Of a stretch of 22,559 nt of DNA, positions 8,301-15,555 are shown piece by piece. This stretch comes from an uncultured Lachnoanaerobaculum sp. (GTDB taxonomy: Bacteria; Bacillota; Clostridia; Lachnospirales; Lachnospiraceae), in the NCBI GenBank assembly GCA_937925515.1, contig CALALP010000102.1, forward strand, positions 1 to 22,559. The letters run 5' to 3'. The notes under the pieces are model-generated. The model saw nothing but the letters and a program-made list of their open reading frames with translations, ran no database searches and was not told the DNA's origin. Within the stretch, counting starts at the first letter, position 1, and every line of letters begins with the position of its first letter. Made by a program: the position numbers and the translations under genes.

Positions 8301-8311
8301 TGCATATCTAT

Positions 8312-8375
8312 AAAGCCCAAGAATAAGCAAAGCCTATCTCCTAGAGATTAACTTTAACTTAGACTGGGCTTTTTT
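8312..8375. terminator. Terminator-like stem behind malE, stronger on the plus strand
   Basis: AAAGCCCA (8312-8319) pairs with TGGGCTTT (8365-8372). A small ATCTC/GAGAT hairpin (8336-8348) and an AAAG/CTTT pairing lie inside the loop. On the plus strand the stem is followed by more T residues (to 8375), the classical terminator form. On the minus strand, after malE, the trailing sequence is only TTTATAG, so any termination there would be leaky. No plus-strand gene leads into it. Confidence 0.5.
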
Positions 8376-8408
8376 ACACTATGCAATCTAAATTATAAAC
8401 TAAAATAA

Positions 8409-9722
8409 TTACTGAACTGTAGCAGTATTAAGTGCTGTGTTAAGACTTTCTGTCTTTTCCTTAGCATTATCATGAGTAACTGTATGTCCTACTAATTCCT
8501 TACCCATTGACTCTGCCGGTATCCAATAGTTTGTCATGCCTGCATATAAAGGTTGAACTATTGATGCGAAATCCATTGTATCAAGTTGTGCCTTTGCAAG
8601 TATATCTTTTGATACATCTAAAGAAGTATCTGTAGGGATAATGTTTCTAATCTCATAATGTGCCTTTTGTGCCTCTGCACTTCCAAGGAAAGCTGCAAGT
8701 GCAACTGCTACTTGAGGGTTCTTTGAGTTAGGATTTACTCCGATTGCCTTTGAACCTGCAAATGCCTTAAGTTGAACTTCTTTTCCGTCTAAATTATATG
8801 AAGGAGGAGCTGCAATTCCTACATTTTCCTCGCCTAATGCATCTACAACATTTTTATAATCCCAAGTTCCTGAGAAGAATACATTTGTTGTACCGTCTGT
8901 CAATGCACTTGGTGTAAGTCCGCTTGAATCCACAAAGTTAGCATTGTTTGCAAGGTCAACTAAATAATTAGTTACTGCAACTGCCTTATCTCCTGAAAAA
9001 TCAATTCCTGCCGCCTCATCAGCACCATTTGCACCGAATAATGTACAACCATTAGCTACATAAAATGATGCAATATACCATGAATTTGAAAGTGGGAAAC
9101 CAACCTTGCCCTTTTCAAGCATCTTGTCAAGACTCTTTACATCTTCATCACTAAATACTCTCTTGTCATAGTACATAAACCAAGTATTTGCAGTAAATGG
9201 AACTCCATAAACTCCGTCCTTATATGAAACAGTATTTACTGTAACTTCACTATTATTTTTCTTAATATCTTCAACAGTCTTGCCTCCAAGCTCTGCAATA
9301 GCATTTGCCTTTAAAAGGTCAGGAATTTGGTCATTTGCATACATATAAACATCTGCTGCGGCAGTTGGGTCAGCAGCAACAAGTGTTTTTGCATCTCCCT
9401 CAGAACATACTCCTGTTTTAAAAGTAAGCTCCCACTCAGGGTGTGCAGCCTTAAATGCCTCAAGTTGCTTTCCAAGCCAGTTGCCTGATTCCTCAGCTTG
9501 GTCTTCTTGTGAACTCCAAACAGTAATAGTAGCAGTTACCTTCTCGCCACTTTTTGAATCTGTTTTAGCCTCTTCTTTAGACTCTGCCTTTGATTCTTCT
9601 CCTTTTGAATCAGCCATAGAAGAAGATTCCATTGGTTTATCAGCTGTTTTTGCACAACCTGCTAACATAGAAACACTTAAAAGTGCCGCCATACCAACCC
9701 TTACTAAACTACTTTTCTTCAT
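8409..9722 (-). CDS. malE: Maltodextrin-binding lipoprotein MalE
   Basis: A 437-residue extracellular solute-binding protein. The N-terminus has a lipoprotein signal peptide with lipobox LAGC (cleavage before C23), so it is anchored outside the membrane. A charged Ser/Lys/Glu-rich linker follows (about 28-62). The remainder fits the family 1 (maltose-type) binding fold, starting at ITVWSSQEDQAEESGNWLG. It captures maltodextrins for MalFG. Start ATG 9722 follows AGGAGG with a 7-8-base spacing. It lies 99 bases downstream of pulA and 216 bases upstream of malF. Sugar specificity is inferred from the neighbouring malF, malG, pulA and malQ. Confidence 0.9.
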   Translation of the reverse strand: MKKSSLVRVGMAALLSVSMLAGCAKTADKPMESSSMADSKGEESKAESKEEAKTDSKSGEKVTATITVWSSQEDQAEESGNWLGKQLEAFKAAHPEWELTFKTGVCSEGDAKTLVAADPTAAADVYMYANDQIPDLLKANAIAELGGKTVEDIKKNNSEVTVNTVSYKDGVYGVPFTANTWFMYYDKRVFSDEDVKSLDKMLEKGKVGFPLSNSWYIASFYVANGCTLFGANGADEAAGIDFSGDKAVAVTNYLVDLANNANFVDSSGLTPSALTDGTTNVFFSGTWDYKNVVDALGEENVGIAAPPSYNLDGKEVQLKAFAGSKAIGVNPNSKNPQVAVALAAFLGSAEAQKAHYEIRNIIPTDTSLDVSKDILAKAQLDTMDFASIVQPLYAGMTNYWIPAESMGKELVGHTVTHDNAKEKTESLNTALNTATVQ

Positions 9723-9777
9723 AAGTAATTCCTCCTAAAATATTTTTTTATATTTAACTACTAAAATAATATACGCA

Positions 9778-9813
9778 AAGGTTTATTACATTTTATCTTA
9801 ATGCAATAACCTT
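9778..9813 (-). promoter_or_regulatory. Inverted repeat between pulA and malE
   Basis: AAGGTTTATTACAT (9778-9791) and ATGCAATAACCTT (9801-9813) form a 13-bp stem with one bulge and one G-U pair, with a 9-base loop. It lies just after the pulA stop and upstream of the malE leader. No T-run follows. It could be a processing or attenuation hairpin, or an operator dyad; no convincing -35/-10 pair was found for malE here. Confidence 0.45.
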
Positions 9814-9821
9814 GAGCAACC

Positions 9822-11759
9822 TTAATTATAAGCTAAAATCATAGCTGAAATTGGTGGTACTTCTACACTTTTTTCTATGAAAATATTTTCTTTCCATAGA
9901 TTTGAACTCTTATCATTTACTAACACCTGATATTTATAAGGCTTTAATTCAAGCTTTACAGGATACCTGTTTGCATTGAAAATAAATTTTATAAATTTCC
10001 AACTGCCTGTAGTATCTTCATTATTTAATGAAAAACTTATGTAGCAATCATTTTCCCAAATATCAAAAAATCTCTCAAAAGCCCTTTTTGACTTATCACA
10101 TAAGCCTAAAATTTGTTTTCTAAGCCCTATAAGCCCCTCATAATATTTGTAAATGTCATTATACTTGTATGCTCTGTTCCAATCTAATTTATTTATATCT
10201 ATCGGTAGATTATAGGTGTTATGCCGTCCACCCTTAGTCCTGCAAAACTCCTCCCCTGAAAGGAAAAACAAATTTCCCTGACAAGAAAACATAATTGCAC
10301 TTCCAAGTTTATATTCTTTGATTCTATCTTCGGTGTTTTGTGTAGTAATGCTTAATTTATCCCAAAGTGTAAAATCATCATGACAAGACATATAATTTAC
10401 TATCTGCTTTGGGCTAATGGTGAGTTCATTCCAACCTTTTAAAGAATTGATTATATTTGACACTTCATTTTTATTTCCCTGTATAAAGCCTCGAGCTTGT
10501 TTGTTGAAATTAGAACCCTTTATTGAATCCCTTGTAACATCTGAAAACATAGCAACATCTTCATTAAGTAGCTTTACATTTTCAGCTAGGGCGTATTCAC
10601 TTCTATTTTTAATAGATGAGCTATCACACACCCAAGGTTCTCCAAGTATAAGTTTTTCTCCCTTACCAAACTCAAAATCAAGCTTTTCTCTAATTTCATT
10701 CATAAGTGAATTAGTATGAAGTCCCATAAGGTCAAATCTAAAACCGTCAAAATGATATTCCCTTGCCCAAAAAAGCACTGACTCAACTATATATTTTCTT
10801 GCCATATACATTTTGCAATCAATGTCATTACCACAGCCTGAGGCATTTAAAACTTCGCCCTCATCTCCAATTCTAAAAAAGTAATATGGCATAGTCTTTT
10901 GAAATGATGACTCAAGACTATATACATGATTGTACACCACGTCCATTATAACTCTAAAACCCTGTTTATGCAGGTTTAAAATTGCAGACTTAAGCTCCCT
11001 AATCCTTGTCAATCCGTCATAAGCATTTGAACTATATGAACCCTCAGGGCAATTATAATTTATTGGGTCATACCCCCAGTTAAAGCCAACTTTGCTCTCA
11101 TCTACTGAACCATAATCAAAGATAGGCATAAATTGTATATGAGTAACTCCAAGCTTTTTTAAGTAAGAAATGCCTGTCGGATTAATCTTATCATTATTAA
11201 GAGTTGTATTATTCTCTGTAAATGCAAGATACTTTCCTCTGTTTTTTTCTAAAAAGCCTCCTGACTTGTCAAATGAAAACTCCTTTACATGTAATTCGTA
11301 AATGATGTTTTCTAACTGCCTAGGTGGTGCTTTATCATCTTCCCAACCACTTGGAGACACCTTTGAAAAGTCAACAAACATACTTCTTATTCCATTTATG
11401 CCACAACCCTTTGCATAAGGGTCTGAACTTTTGACTGTTTTAATATCTCCATTTAAAGTCTTTAAACTAAAGTCATAATTTAAAGTAAAATCATAATATA
11501 CGCCATGTAAATTTTCACTTGATAAATACTTCCAAACTCCAAACTTTTCTTTAGTCATATCAAAGCTTGCAAATGCTTTTGTTAAATCTCCACTATGATA
11601 TAAATTTAATTTAATACTTTTAGCCATTGGACACCAAAGCAAAACTTTACTTTTCAAATCACTACAAGTTGCCCCTAAATCCTTGCCTGTATAGTGATAT
11701 TTACTTGAAAATTCTTCACAACAAAAGTATTTTTTTAAATCTAATGCCTGCTTTAGCAT
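9822..11759 (-). CDS. pulA: Type I pullulanase (GH13_14), intracellular
   Basis: A 645-residue debranching enzyme that hydrolyses alpha-1,6 linkages in pullulan and branched maltodextrins. An N-terminal CBM48-like beta domain (about 1-130) precedes the GH13 barrel. The type I pullulanase signature YNWGYDP appears as FNWGYDP (226-232). Conserved regions are DVVYNH (273-278), GFRFDLMGLH with nucleophile D343, LGEPW with acid E374, and MSCHDD (H460, D461). No signal peptide is visible, so it acts on imported oligosaccharides in the cytoplasm. Length is near the compact single-module type I enzymes. ATG 11759 follows AAAGGTGAAG. It is the first gene of the pulA-malE-malF-malG unit and has a strong promoter of its own. 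Confidence 0.93.
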   Translation of the reverse strand: MLKQALDLKKYFCCEEFSSKYHYTGKDLGATCSDLKSKVLLWCPMAKSIKLNLYHSGDLTKAFASFDMTKEKFGVWKYLSSENLHGVYYDFTLNYDFSLKTLNGDIKTVKSSDPYAKGCGINGIRSMFVDFSKVSPSGWEDDKAPPRQLENIIYELHVKEFSFDKSGGFLEKNRGKYLAFTENNTTLNNDKINPTGISYLKKLGVTHIQFMPIFDYGSVDESKVGFNWGYDPINYNCPEGSYSSNAYDGLTRIRELKSAILNLHKQGFRVIMDVVYNHVYSLESSFQKTMPYYFFRIGDEGEVLNASGCGNDIDCKMYMARKYIVESVLFWAREYHFDGFRFDLMGLHTNSLMNEIREKLDFEFGKGEKLILGEPWVCDSSSIKNRSEYALAENVKLLNEDVAMFSDVTRDSIKGSNFNKQARGFIQGNKNEVSNIINSLKGWNELTISPKQIVNYMSCHDDFTLWDKLSITTQNTEDRIKEYKLGSAIMFSCQGNLFFLSGEEFCRTKGGRHNTYNLPIDINKLDWNRAYKYNDIYKYYEGLIGLRKQILGLCDKSKRAFERFFDIWENDCYISFSLNNEDTTGSWKFIKFIFNANRYPVKLELKPYKYQVLVNDKSSNLWKENIFIEKSVEVPPISAMILAYN

Positions 11760-11838
11760 ATCTTCACCTTTAAAATCTAATATTAACTTAAAAAACTATT
11801 TAGATATTTACTTTGTTTCGTTACTTTTTGATAATATT

Positions 11839-11867
11839 ATAATATTCCTTTATCTTAAAAATGTCAA
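11839..11867 (-). promoter_or_regulatory. Promoter of pulA-malEFG
   Basis: Consensus TTGACA (11862-11867), 17-base spacer, TATTAT (11839-11844). Predicted transcription start is about 70 bases before the pulA ATG. No clear CcpA cre box or LacI-family (MalR-type) operator is visible beside it. Confidence 0.7.
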
Positions 11868-12059
11868 TGAATTTTCTTATGAAAAACATTCCTTTTATAT
11901 ACAAAATTTATGTAATTTTTCATACATTCTTTAGTAATAGTGTTTAACTTAGACTAATTAACATACTATTCATACTACAAATATATGAAATAGTCTGTTT
12001 TATTCTTAGTTAAGCCAATTCTTTACTAAACTTTATGAGACTTTTATTATGAATATGAA

Positions 12060-12094
12060 AATAGAAGAAACCTGCTATACAAGCTTCTCCTATT
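12060..12094 (-). terminator. Terminator-like hairpin after the rhomboid gene
   Basis: AATAGAAGAA pairs with TTCTCCTATT; the single plus-strand A-C mismatch becomes a G-U pair in minus-strand RNA. It lies about 25 bases after the rhomboid stop and is followed by a short T-rich stretch on the minus strand, plus a T6 run five bases beyond the stem on the plus strand. Probably a bidirectional, modest terminator. Confidence 0.5.
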
Positions 12095-12118
12095 CTATCT
12101 TTTTTCAGTTAAAATACA

Positions 12119-12706
12119 CTAATACCTCTTTATGTTATATCTATTCATAATATATCCAAGCCAACCACCTATGAATCCACCTATAATATGAGTAAGATTT
12201 GAGATATTGTCTTTAATTACTAAAGCACTATATACTTCTTGACCTATATAAAGTAATGCTACTAAAATAAATGTAAATGGTATTCCCTTATCATTATCAT
12301 TTACATTTGTAAATGAAGACAATAATATAAATGCAAAGACAATTCCACTTGCTCCTAAAAGTCTAGTATATGGGAATAAAACAATATGTACTAAACCTGT
12401 AATTAATGCAGTTGCAACCATTACAAATAACAAGTTAAATGAACCGTACTTTTCCTCAAGTAGTGGCCCAATTATAAGTAAAATCATCATATTGCCAAGA
12501 AAATGACTCATATCTGCATGCCCCAAAACATGCCCAAAAAGCCTTATATAAGTAAATGGACTAAGGGGAGAAGAACGATACACACTAAAAAGTAATACAT
12601 TAGTAGCTCTATTTGTAGTGTAGCTTAAAATAAGTGCTATAAAACTTATAAATACAAAACTTAATACCACCGGCGAATTAAATGATACCTTAGATTTTCT
12701 TGTCAT
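12119..12706 (-). CDS. Rhomboid family intramembrane serine protease
   Basis: A 195-residue integral membrane protein with about six hydrophobic segments. Rhomboid hallmarks are all present: HFLGN (H68, N72) in the second core helix, GASG (nucleophile S120) in the fourth, and LTHIIGGFIGGWLG (general base H173) in the sixth. These residues form the Ser-His dyad that cleaves transmembrane substrates in the bilayer. Length is at the compact end of the family, without cytoplasmic domains. ATG 12706 follows GGAGGC at a spacing of about 8. It is a single-gene unit between the pcp terminator and the pulA region, so the context gives no substrate. Involvement in surface-protein release or quality control is only a guess. 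Confidence 0.88.
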   Translation of the reverse strand: MTRKSKVSFNSPVVLSFVFISFIALILSYTTNRATNVLLFSVYRSSPLSPFTYIRLFGHVLGHADMSHFLGNMMILLIIGPLLEEKYGSFNLLFVMVATALITGLVHIVLFPYTRLLGASGIVFAFILLSSFTNVNDNDKGIPFTFILVALLYIGQEVYSALVIKDNISNLTHIIGGFIGGWLGYIMNRYNIKRY

Positions 12707-12752
12707 TTTTTTTGCCTCCTTGTTTCTTTTTCTAAAACTAAATTACTACTTT

Positions 12753-12761
12753 ATTTTAGCA
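12753..12761 (-). promoter_or_regulatory. Possible extended -10 promoter for the rhomboid gene
   Basis: TGCTAAAAT on the minus strand has the TGn-extended -10 form, 47 bases upstream of the ATG. The nearest -35-like TTGTAG (12779-12784) is 20 bases away, too far for a standard pair. Confidence 0.35.
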
Positions 12762-12820
12762 GATTTTTATAGAAAATTCTACAAGATTTTCTTTAGGGTA
12801 TTTTTAATAAGATATAAAAA

Positions 12821-12863
12821 TGTGGGAGGTTGCCCTCGCCATCGGCGAGGACAACCTCCCACA
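12821..12863 (-). terminator. Intrinsic terminator after pcp (core-family palindrome copy 2)
   Basis: A 43-base palindrome with a 20-bp stem and 3-base loop starts 13 bases after the pcp stop and is followed directly by TTTTTATATC on the minus strand, a textbook rho-independent terminator. Its centre reads CTCGCCGATGGCGAG. The only non-Watson-Crick stem pair (positions 12833 and 12851) is C-A on the plus strand but G-U in the minus-strand transcript. Confidence 0.9.
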
Positions 12864-12875
12864 AATAACATATAC

Positions 12876-13523
12876 TTAAAACTCTTTTCCTCCTCCAATA
12901 ACTACATCTGAGTCAAAGTTTTCACTTATGGCAAGTATTGCCGCCTCAAGCCCTCTTGCTATGTCTGTTAAAGCCATTGCAGGGGCAGGTGTAGGGCGAT
13001 TTACAACTTGGGACGGAATAAATGGAACATGTACAAATCCACCTTTTCTGCCTTTTCCCTCTTTAGCTAGAGTATATAAAACCCCATACATAAGATGATT
13101 ACATACAAATGTACCTGCTGTATTTGAAACTGAGGCAGGAAGTCCTGCTTTTCTTACATAATCCACCATAGCCTTAACAGGGATAGTAGCAAAATATGCA
13201 GGTTCTCCGTCCTCAAATATTTTAACATCTATCGGCTGATTGCCCTCATTGTCCTTAATTCTGGCATCATCAATATTTATTGCAACTCTTTCAGGAGTAA
13301 TGTCAAATCTTCCCCCTGCCTGACCTATGCAAAGCACAACATCAGGTTCTACTTTCTCTATTTCTTCTTTAACTGTTTCAACAGATTTCTTGAAAACAGT
13401 TGGAACTTCAAGTTTTATAATTTCAAAATCTCCTATATGGTCAGAAACAAGTTTTACTGCCTCCAATGCAGGATTTATACTATCTCCCCCGAAAGGATCA
13501 AATGCTGTAAGAAGTAATTTCAT
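12876..13523 (-). CDS. pcp: Pyroglutamyl-peptidase I (pyrrolidone-carboxylate peptidase)
   Basis: A 215-residue cytoplasmic cysteine peptidase of family C15 that removes N-terminal pyroglutamate from peptides, releasing 5-oxoproline. The N-terminus LLTAFDPFGGDSINPA is typical. The catalytic triad is visible as E78 (ITPERVAIN), C141 (NTAGTFVCNHLMYG) and H165 (FVHVPFIP). Length is normal. ATG 13523 follows GGAGGCGAA. It is the third gene after DUF969 and DUF979, 44 bases downstream, and ends at a strong terminator. The same triad of genes recurs in other Firmicutes, suggesting linked handling of 5-oxoproline or pyroglutamyl peptides. Confidence 0.95.
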   Translation of the reverse strand: MKLLLTAFDPFGGDSINPALEAVKLVSDHIGDFEIIKLEVPTVFKKSVETVKEEIEKVEPDVVLCIGQAGGRFDITPERVAINIDDARIKDNEGNQPIDVKIFEDGEPAYFATIPVKAMVDYVRKAGLPASVSNTAGTFVCNHLMYGVLYTLAKEGKGRKGGFVHVPFIPSQVVNRPTPAPAMALTDIARGLEAAILAISENFDSDVVIGGGKEF

Positions 13524-13567
13524 TTCGCCTCCTTTATTTTTGTATTAAATATTTTTATTACTAATCT

Positions 13568-14530
13568 CTACTTCATTGCAAATGCATACATAATTATAAT
13601 ATGTACTAAAAGCATAACAAGTGCAAAAGGTATTTGCTTTTTAATAATTATATACTTATCCTTGGTTTCCAAAAGAGCGGCAGGCATAATATTAAAGTTT
13701 GCCGCCATTGGTGTCATAAGTGTACCACAATATCCGGCAGTAAGTCCCAATGCACCAATAACCACAGGATTAGCCCCATGATTTATTAAAAATGGAATTC
13801 CGATACCTACTGTAATAACACTAAATGCCGCAAAACCATTACCCATGATAACTGTAAATAATGCCATTGCCACACAGTAAATAATAATACCGACTAAGAT
13901 ATTTCCCTCAGGCACTATTCCACTTACTCCATTTGAAATAACCTCTCCTACTCCTGCCTTTGTAAAAAGAACTCCAAGTGCCGCAAGAACTTGTGGAAGT
14001 ATAGCTACTGTACCTACATTATCAAGTAGTCTAGTACCGTCTTTTACTAAATATTTAGGTTTTGAGCGAGTAATTAAAAGTACCACTACTCCACCTATCA
14101 GTGCTGAAATACAAAGAGCATTACTTGCTCCTAGTGCTTTTAAAAATACTGCAATAAGAACTGAACTGACTGCAAGTACCAAAGGCGGCACAAACACTAA
14201 ATACCCAAGTTTATTAGCATTACTTCTAGTCTCCTCTGCACTAGGAACATCACTTTTGCTTTGAAATACATTCTTAGTTGCTGCAAGCAATGCAAGTAGT
14301 ACCACACAAATACCGGTAACCATATTTGGAAAGTAAGGTCCTGCAATGAAGGTAAATGCAAGTATAAACCAAAATAATGCTGTAAATTCTCTCTTAGAAA
14401 GTCCTTTATCTTTAAGTGCCTTTAATCCTGTAAGTATAAATATTATACCAATAAGTATATAAAAAATTTCTCCTAATAGCTTTGGAAGTCCCCATGTAGA
14501 TATTTCAGATAACTTAAGCATTGTTTCCAT
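13568..14530 (-). CDS. DUF979 family membrane protein, putative 5-oxoproline transporter subunit
   Basis: A 320-residue, highly hydrophobic protein with about nine to ten membrane segments and almost no soluble domain. The sequence matches my memory of DUF979, which pairs with DUF969 next to pcp or 5-oxoprolinase genes and has been proposed on that basis as a 5-oxoproline transporter subunit. Transport is therefore a family-level proposal, not visible in motifs here. Conserved-looking glycine-rich segments include VIMGNGFAAFSVITVGIGIP and LTAGYCGTLMTPMAANFNIMP, reminiscent of ion-coupled transporters with hairpin loops. The ATG at 14530 overlaps the DUF969 stop by one base (TAATG), with a GGGGG site 9 bases upstream, indicating tight coupling. 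Confidence 0.8.
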   Translation of the reverse strand: METMLKLSEISTWGLPKLLGEIFYILIGIIFILTGLKALKDKGLSKREFTALFWFILAFTFIAGPYFPNMVTGICVVLLALLAATKNVFQSKSDVPSAEETRSNANKLGYLVFVPPLVLAVSSVLIAVFLKALGASNALCISALIGGVVVLLITRSKPKYLVKDGTRLLDNVGTVAILPQVLAALGVLFTKAGVGEVISNGVSGIVPEGNILVGIIIYCVAMALFTVIMGNGFAAFSVITVGIGIPFLINHGANPVVIGALGLTAGYCGTLMTPMAANFNIMPAALLETKDKYIIIKKQIPFALVMLLVHIIIMYAFAMK

Positions 14531-15216
14531 TACTTCTTACCCCCTTTGCCATACTTTTTATCAAACTTAAAATCACTTAAAACAAAGTAGATTGTAGAAA
14601 TCACAACAGCACATACTGCCACCGGAATTGACCACATAGCTATTTTAAGTGCATCAACATTATCAAAACCTTGTTCATTAAGAGTTGAAACTATAAGAAG
14701 TGTACCAGAAGAACCCATGAAACAATTTTGTGCAAAGAAGTTTCCAAAGTTCTCTGCTGAGGCTGAAAGTCCCTTAATCTCATCTTCAAGTTTATCATCA
14801 ACCTTTCCATATCTTGCAACTGCCGCCGCATTTGCCATAGGGTCTATAATAGGACGAATAAATTGAGGGTGTCCCCCTACTCTAAGGGAAAATGCCGCAC
14901 TTAAAGAGCGTATAAGCATATATAAAGATATAATTCTTCCTGCTGTTACTTCCTTTATTCCCTTTATAAAGTCTACTGCCTTATCTTTAAGTCCATATCT
15001 TTCACAAATACCTATAACAGGCAAAGTCAAAACAAAAAGTGTCGCTAATCTGTTTCCTAAAAAAGCATTACCTAAAATACCCAAAATCTCCACAAAATTA
15101 AGCCCTGATACAAGACCTGTTGCAATGCCTGCTAACACAACAGTTGCTAATGTATCAAATTTCATTACAAAACCGATAATAACAATTAAAACACCTATTA
15201 GTTTTAAAATTTCCAT
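14530..15216 (-). CDS. DUF969 family membrane protein, putative 5-oxoproline transporter subunit
   Basis: A 228-residue membrane protein with about six hydrophobic segments. The central part (SLRVGGHPQFIRPIIDPMAN followed by ENFGNFFAQNCFMGSSGTLL) is characteristic of DUF969 as I remember it. It always accompanies DUF979 in the neighbourhoods I recall, and the pair has been suggested to import 5-oxoproline. It is the first gene of the DUF969-DUF979-pcp operon, with a GAGGG ribosome binding site before ATG 15216 and a TATAAT promoter about 95 bases upstream. The one-base stop/start overlap with DUF979 supports production of the two in a fixed ratio as a complex. Confidence 0.8.
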   Translation of the reverse strand: MEILKLIGVLIVIIGFVMKFDTLATVVLAGIATGLVSGLNFVEILGILGNAFLGNRLATLFVLTLPVIGICERYGLKDKAVDFIKGIKEVTAGRIISLYMLIRSLSAAFSLRVGGHPQFIRPIIDPMANAAAVARYGKVDDKLEDEIKGLSASAENFGNFFAQNCFMGSSGTLLIVSTLNEQGFDNVDALKIAMWSIPVAVCAVVISTIYFVLSDFKFDKKYGKGGKK

Positions 15217-15307
15217 TTTTTCCCTCTCTTTCCTAATTTAAAATTTTTTATGAAAAATGATTGACTATAAACTAGGAACTTTCACAACTAAATAAAAATA
15301 AGTATGT

Positions 15308-15335
15308 ATTATAACTAATTTCTTAGTGCAAGCAA
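15308..15335 (-). promoter_or_regulatory. Promoter of the DUF969-DUF979-pcp operon
   Basis: A perfect TATAAT (15308-15313) lies 16 bases from TTGCTT (15330-15335). It gives a leader of roughly 85 bases. It is the only good promoter between malQ and DUF969. Confidence 0.6.
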
Positions 15336-15434
15336 TACTATTTTTACCTAAAAGTTATTAAAACTTATTCTTTATAGTCAGTATTCATAATATACATATT
15401 GTAATATATGATACAAAAAAATACAATGCTTAGT

Positions 15435-15473
15435 TAGGGGGTTTTCCTCGCCGACGGCGAGAAAAACCCCCTA
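15435..15473 (-). repeat. GC-rich palindrome after malQ (core-family copy 3)
   Basis: A 39-base inverted repeat with 18 paired positions (17 Watson-Crick) around one central base, 82 bases after the malQ stop. The centre on the minus strand is CTCGCCGTCGGCGAG. The one irregular pair (15446 with 15462) is C-A on the plus strand and G-U in minus-strand RNA. A T7 run lies about 14 bases beyond the stem, so it is a poor terminator by standard rules but a strong 3' hairpin. Confidence 0.8.
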
Positions 15474-15555
15474 TAAACATATATAACTATATAATTTACA
15501 AGCTTTCTTTTCATGTTTAATACTAAAAAGCTATTTTGTAACAGCTCTATTCATA

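Larger units (their letters stand above)
11760..12118. other. Gene-free region between pulA and the rhomboid gene
   Basis: 359 AT-rich bases. It holds the pulA promoter (11839-11867) and the rhomboid terminator (12060-12094). Between them is an imperfect dyad, TTAACT/AGTTAA with AGACTA/TAGTCT (11944-12013), too weak to name. No ORF with a ribosome binding site was found. Confidence 0.6.
15217..15555. other. Gene-free region between malQ and DUF969
   Basis: 339 bases holding the malQ-side palindrome (15435-15473), the DUF969 promoter (15308-15335) and a 10-base inverted repeat (TGACTATAAA at 15262-15271 and TTTATAGTCA at 15371-15380) flanking that promoter. No ORF with a ribosome binding site was seen. 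Confidence 0.6.

Noticed and set aside
8353..11955. Exact 13-base repeat TTTAACTTAGACT in two intergenic regions (8353-8365 and 11943-11955)
   Set aside because: With this base composition, about a dozen or more 13-base exact matches are expected by chance in a window of this size, and the flanks do not align.
11944..12013. Nested AT-rich inverted repeats upstream of pulA (TTAACT/AGTTAA, AGACTA/TAGTCT)
   Set aside because: Short 6-base arms far apart in AT-rich DNA; no compact fold and no T-run.
12720..12911. 63-codon plus-strand ORF between the rhomboid and pcp genes
   Set aside because: It runs across the pcp terminator and into pcp antisense, has no convincing ribosome binding site, and its composition is that of AT-rich noise.
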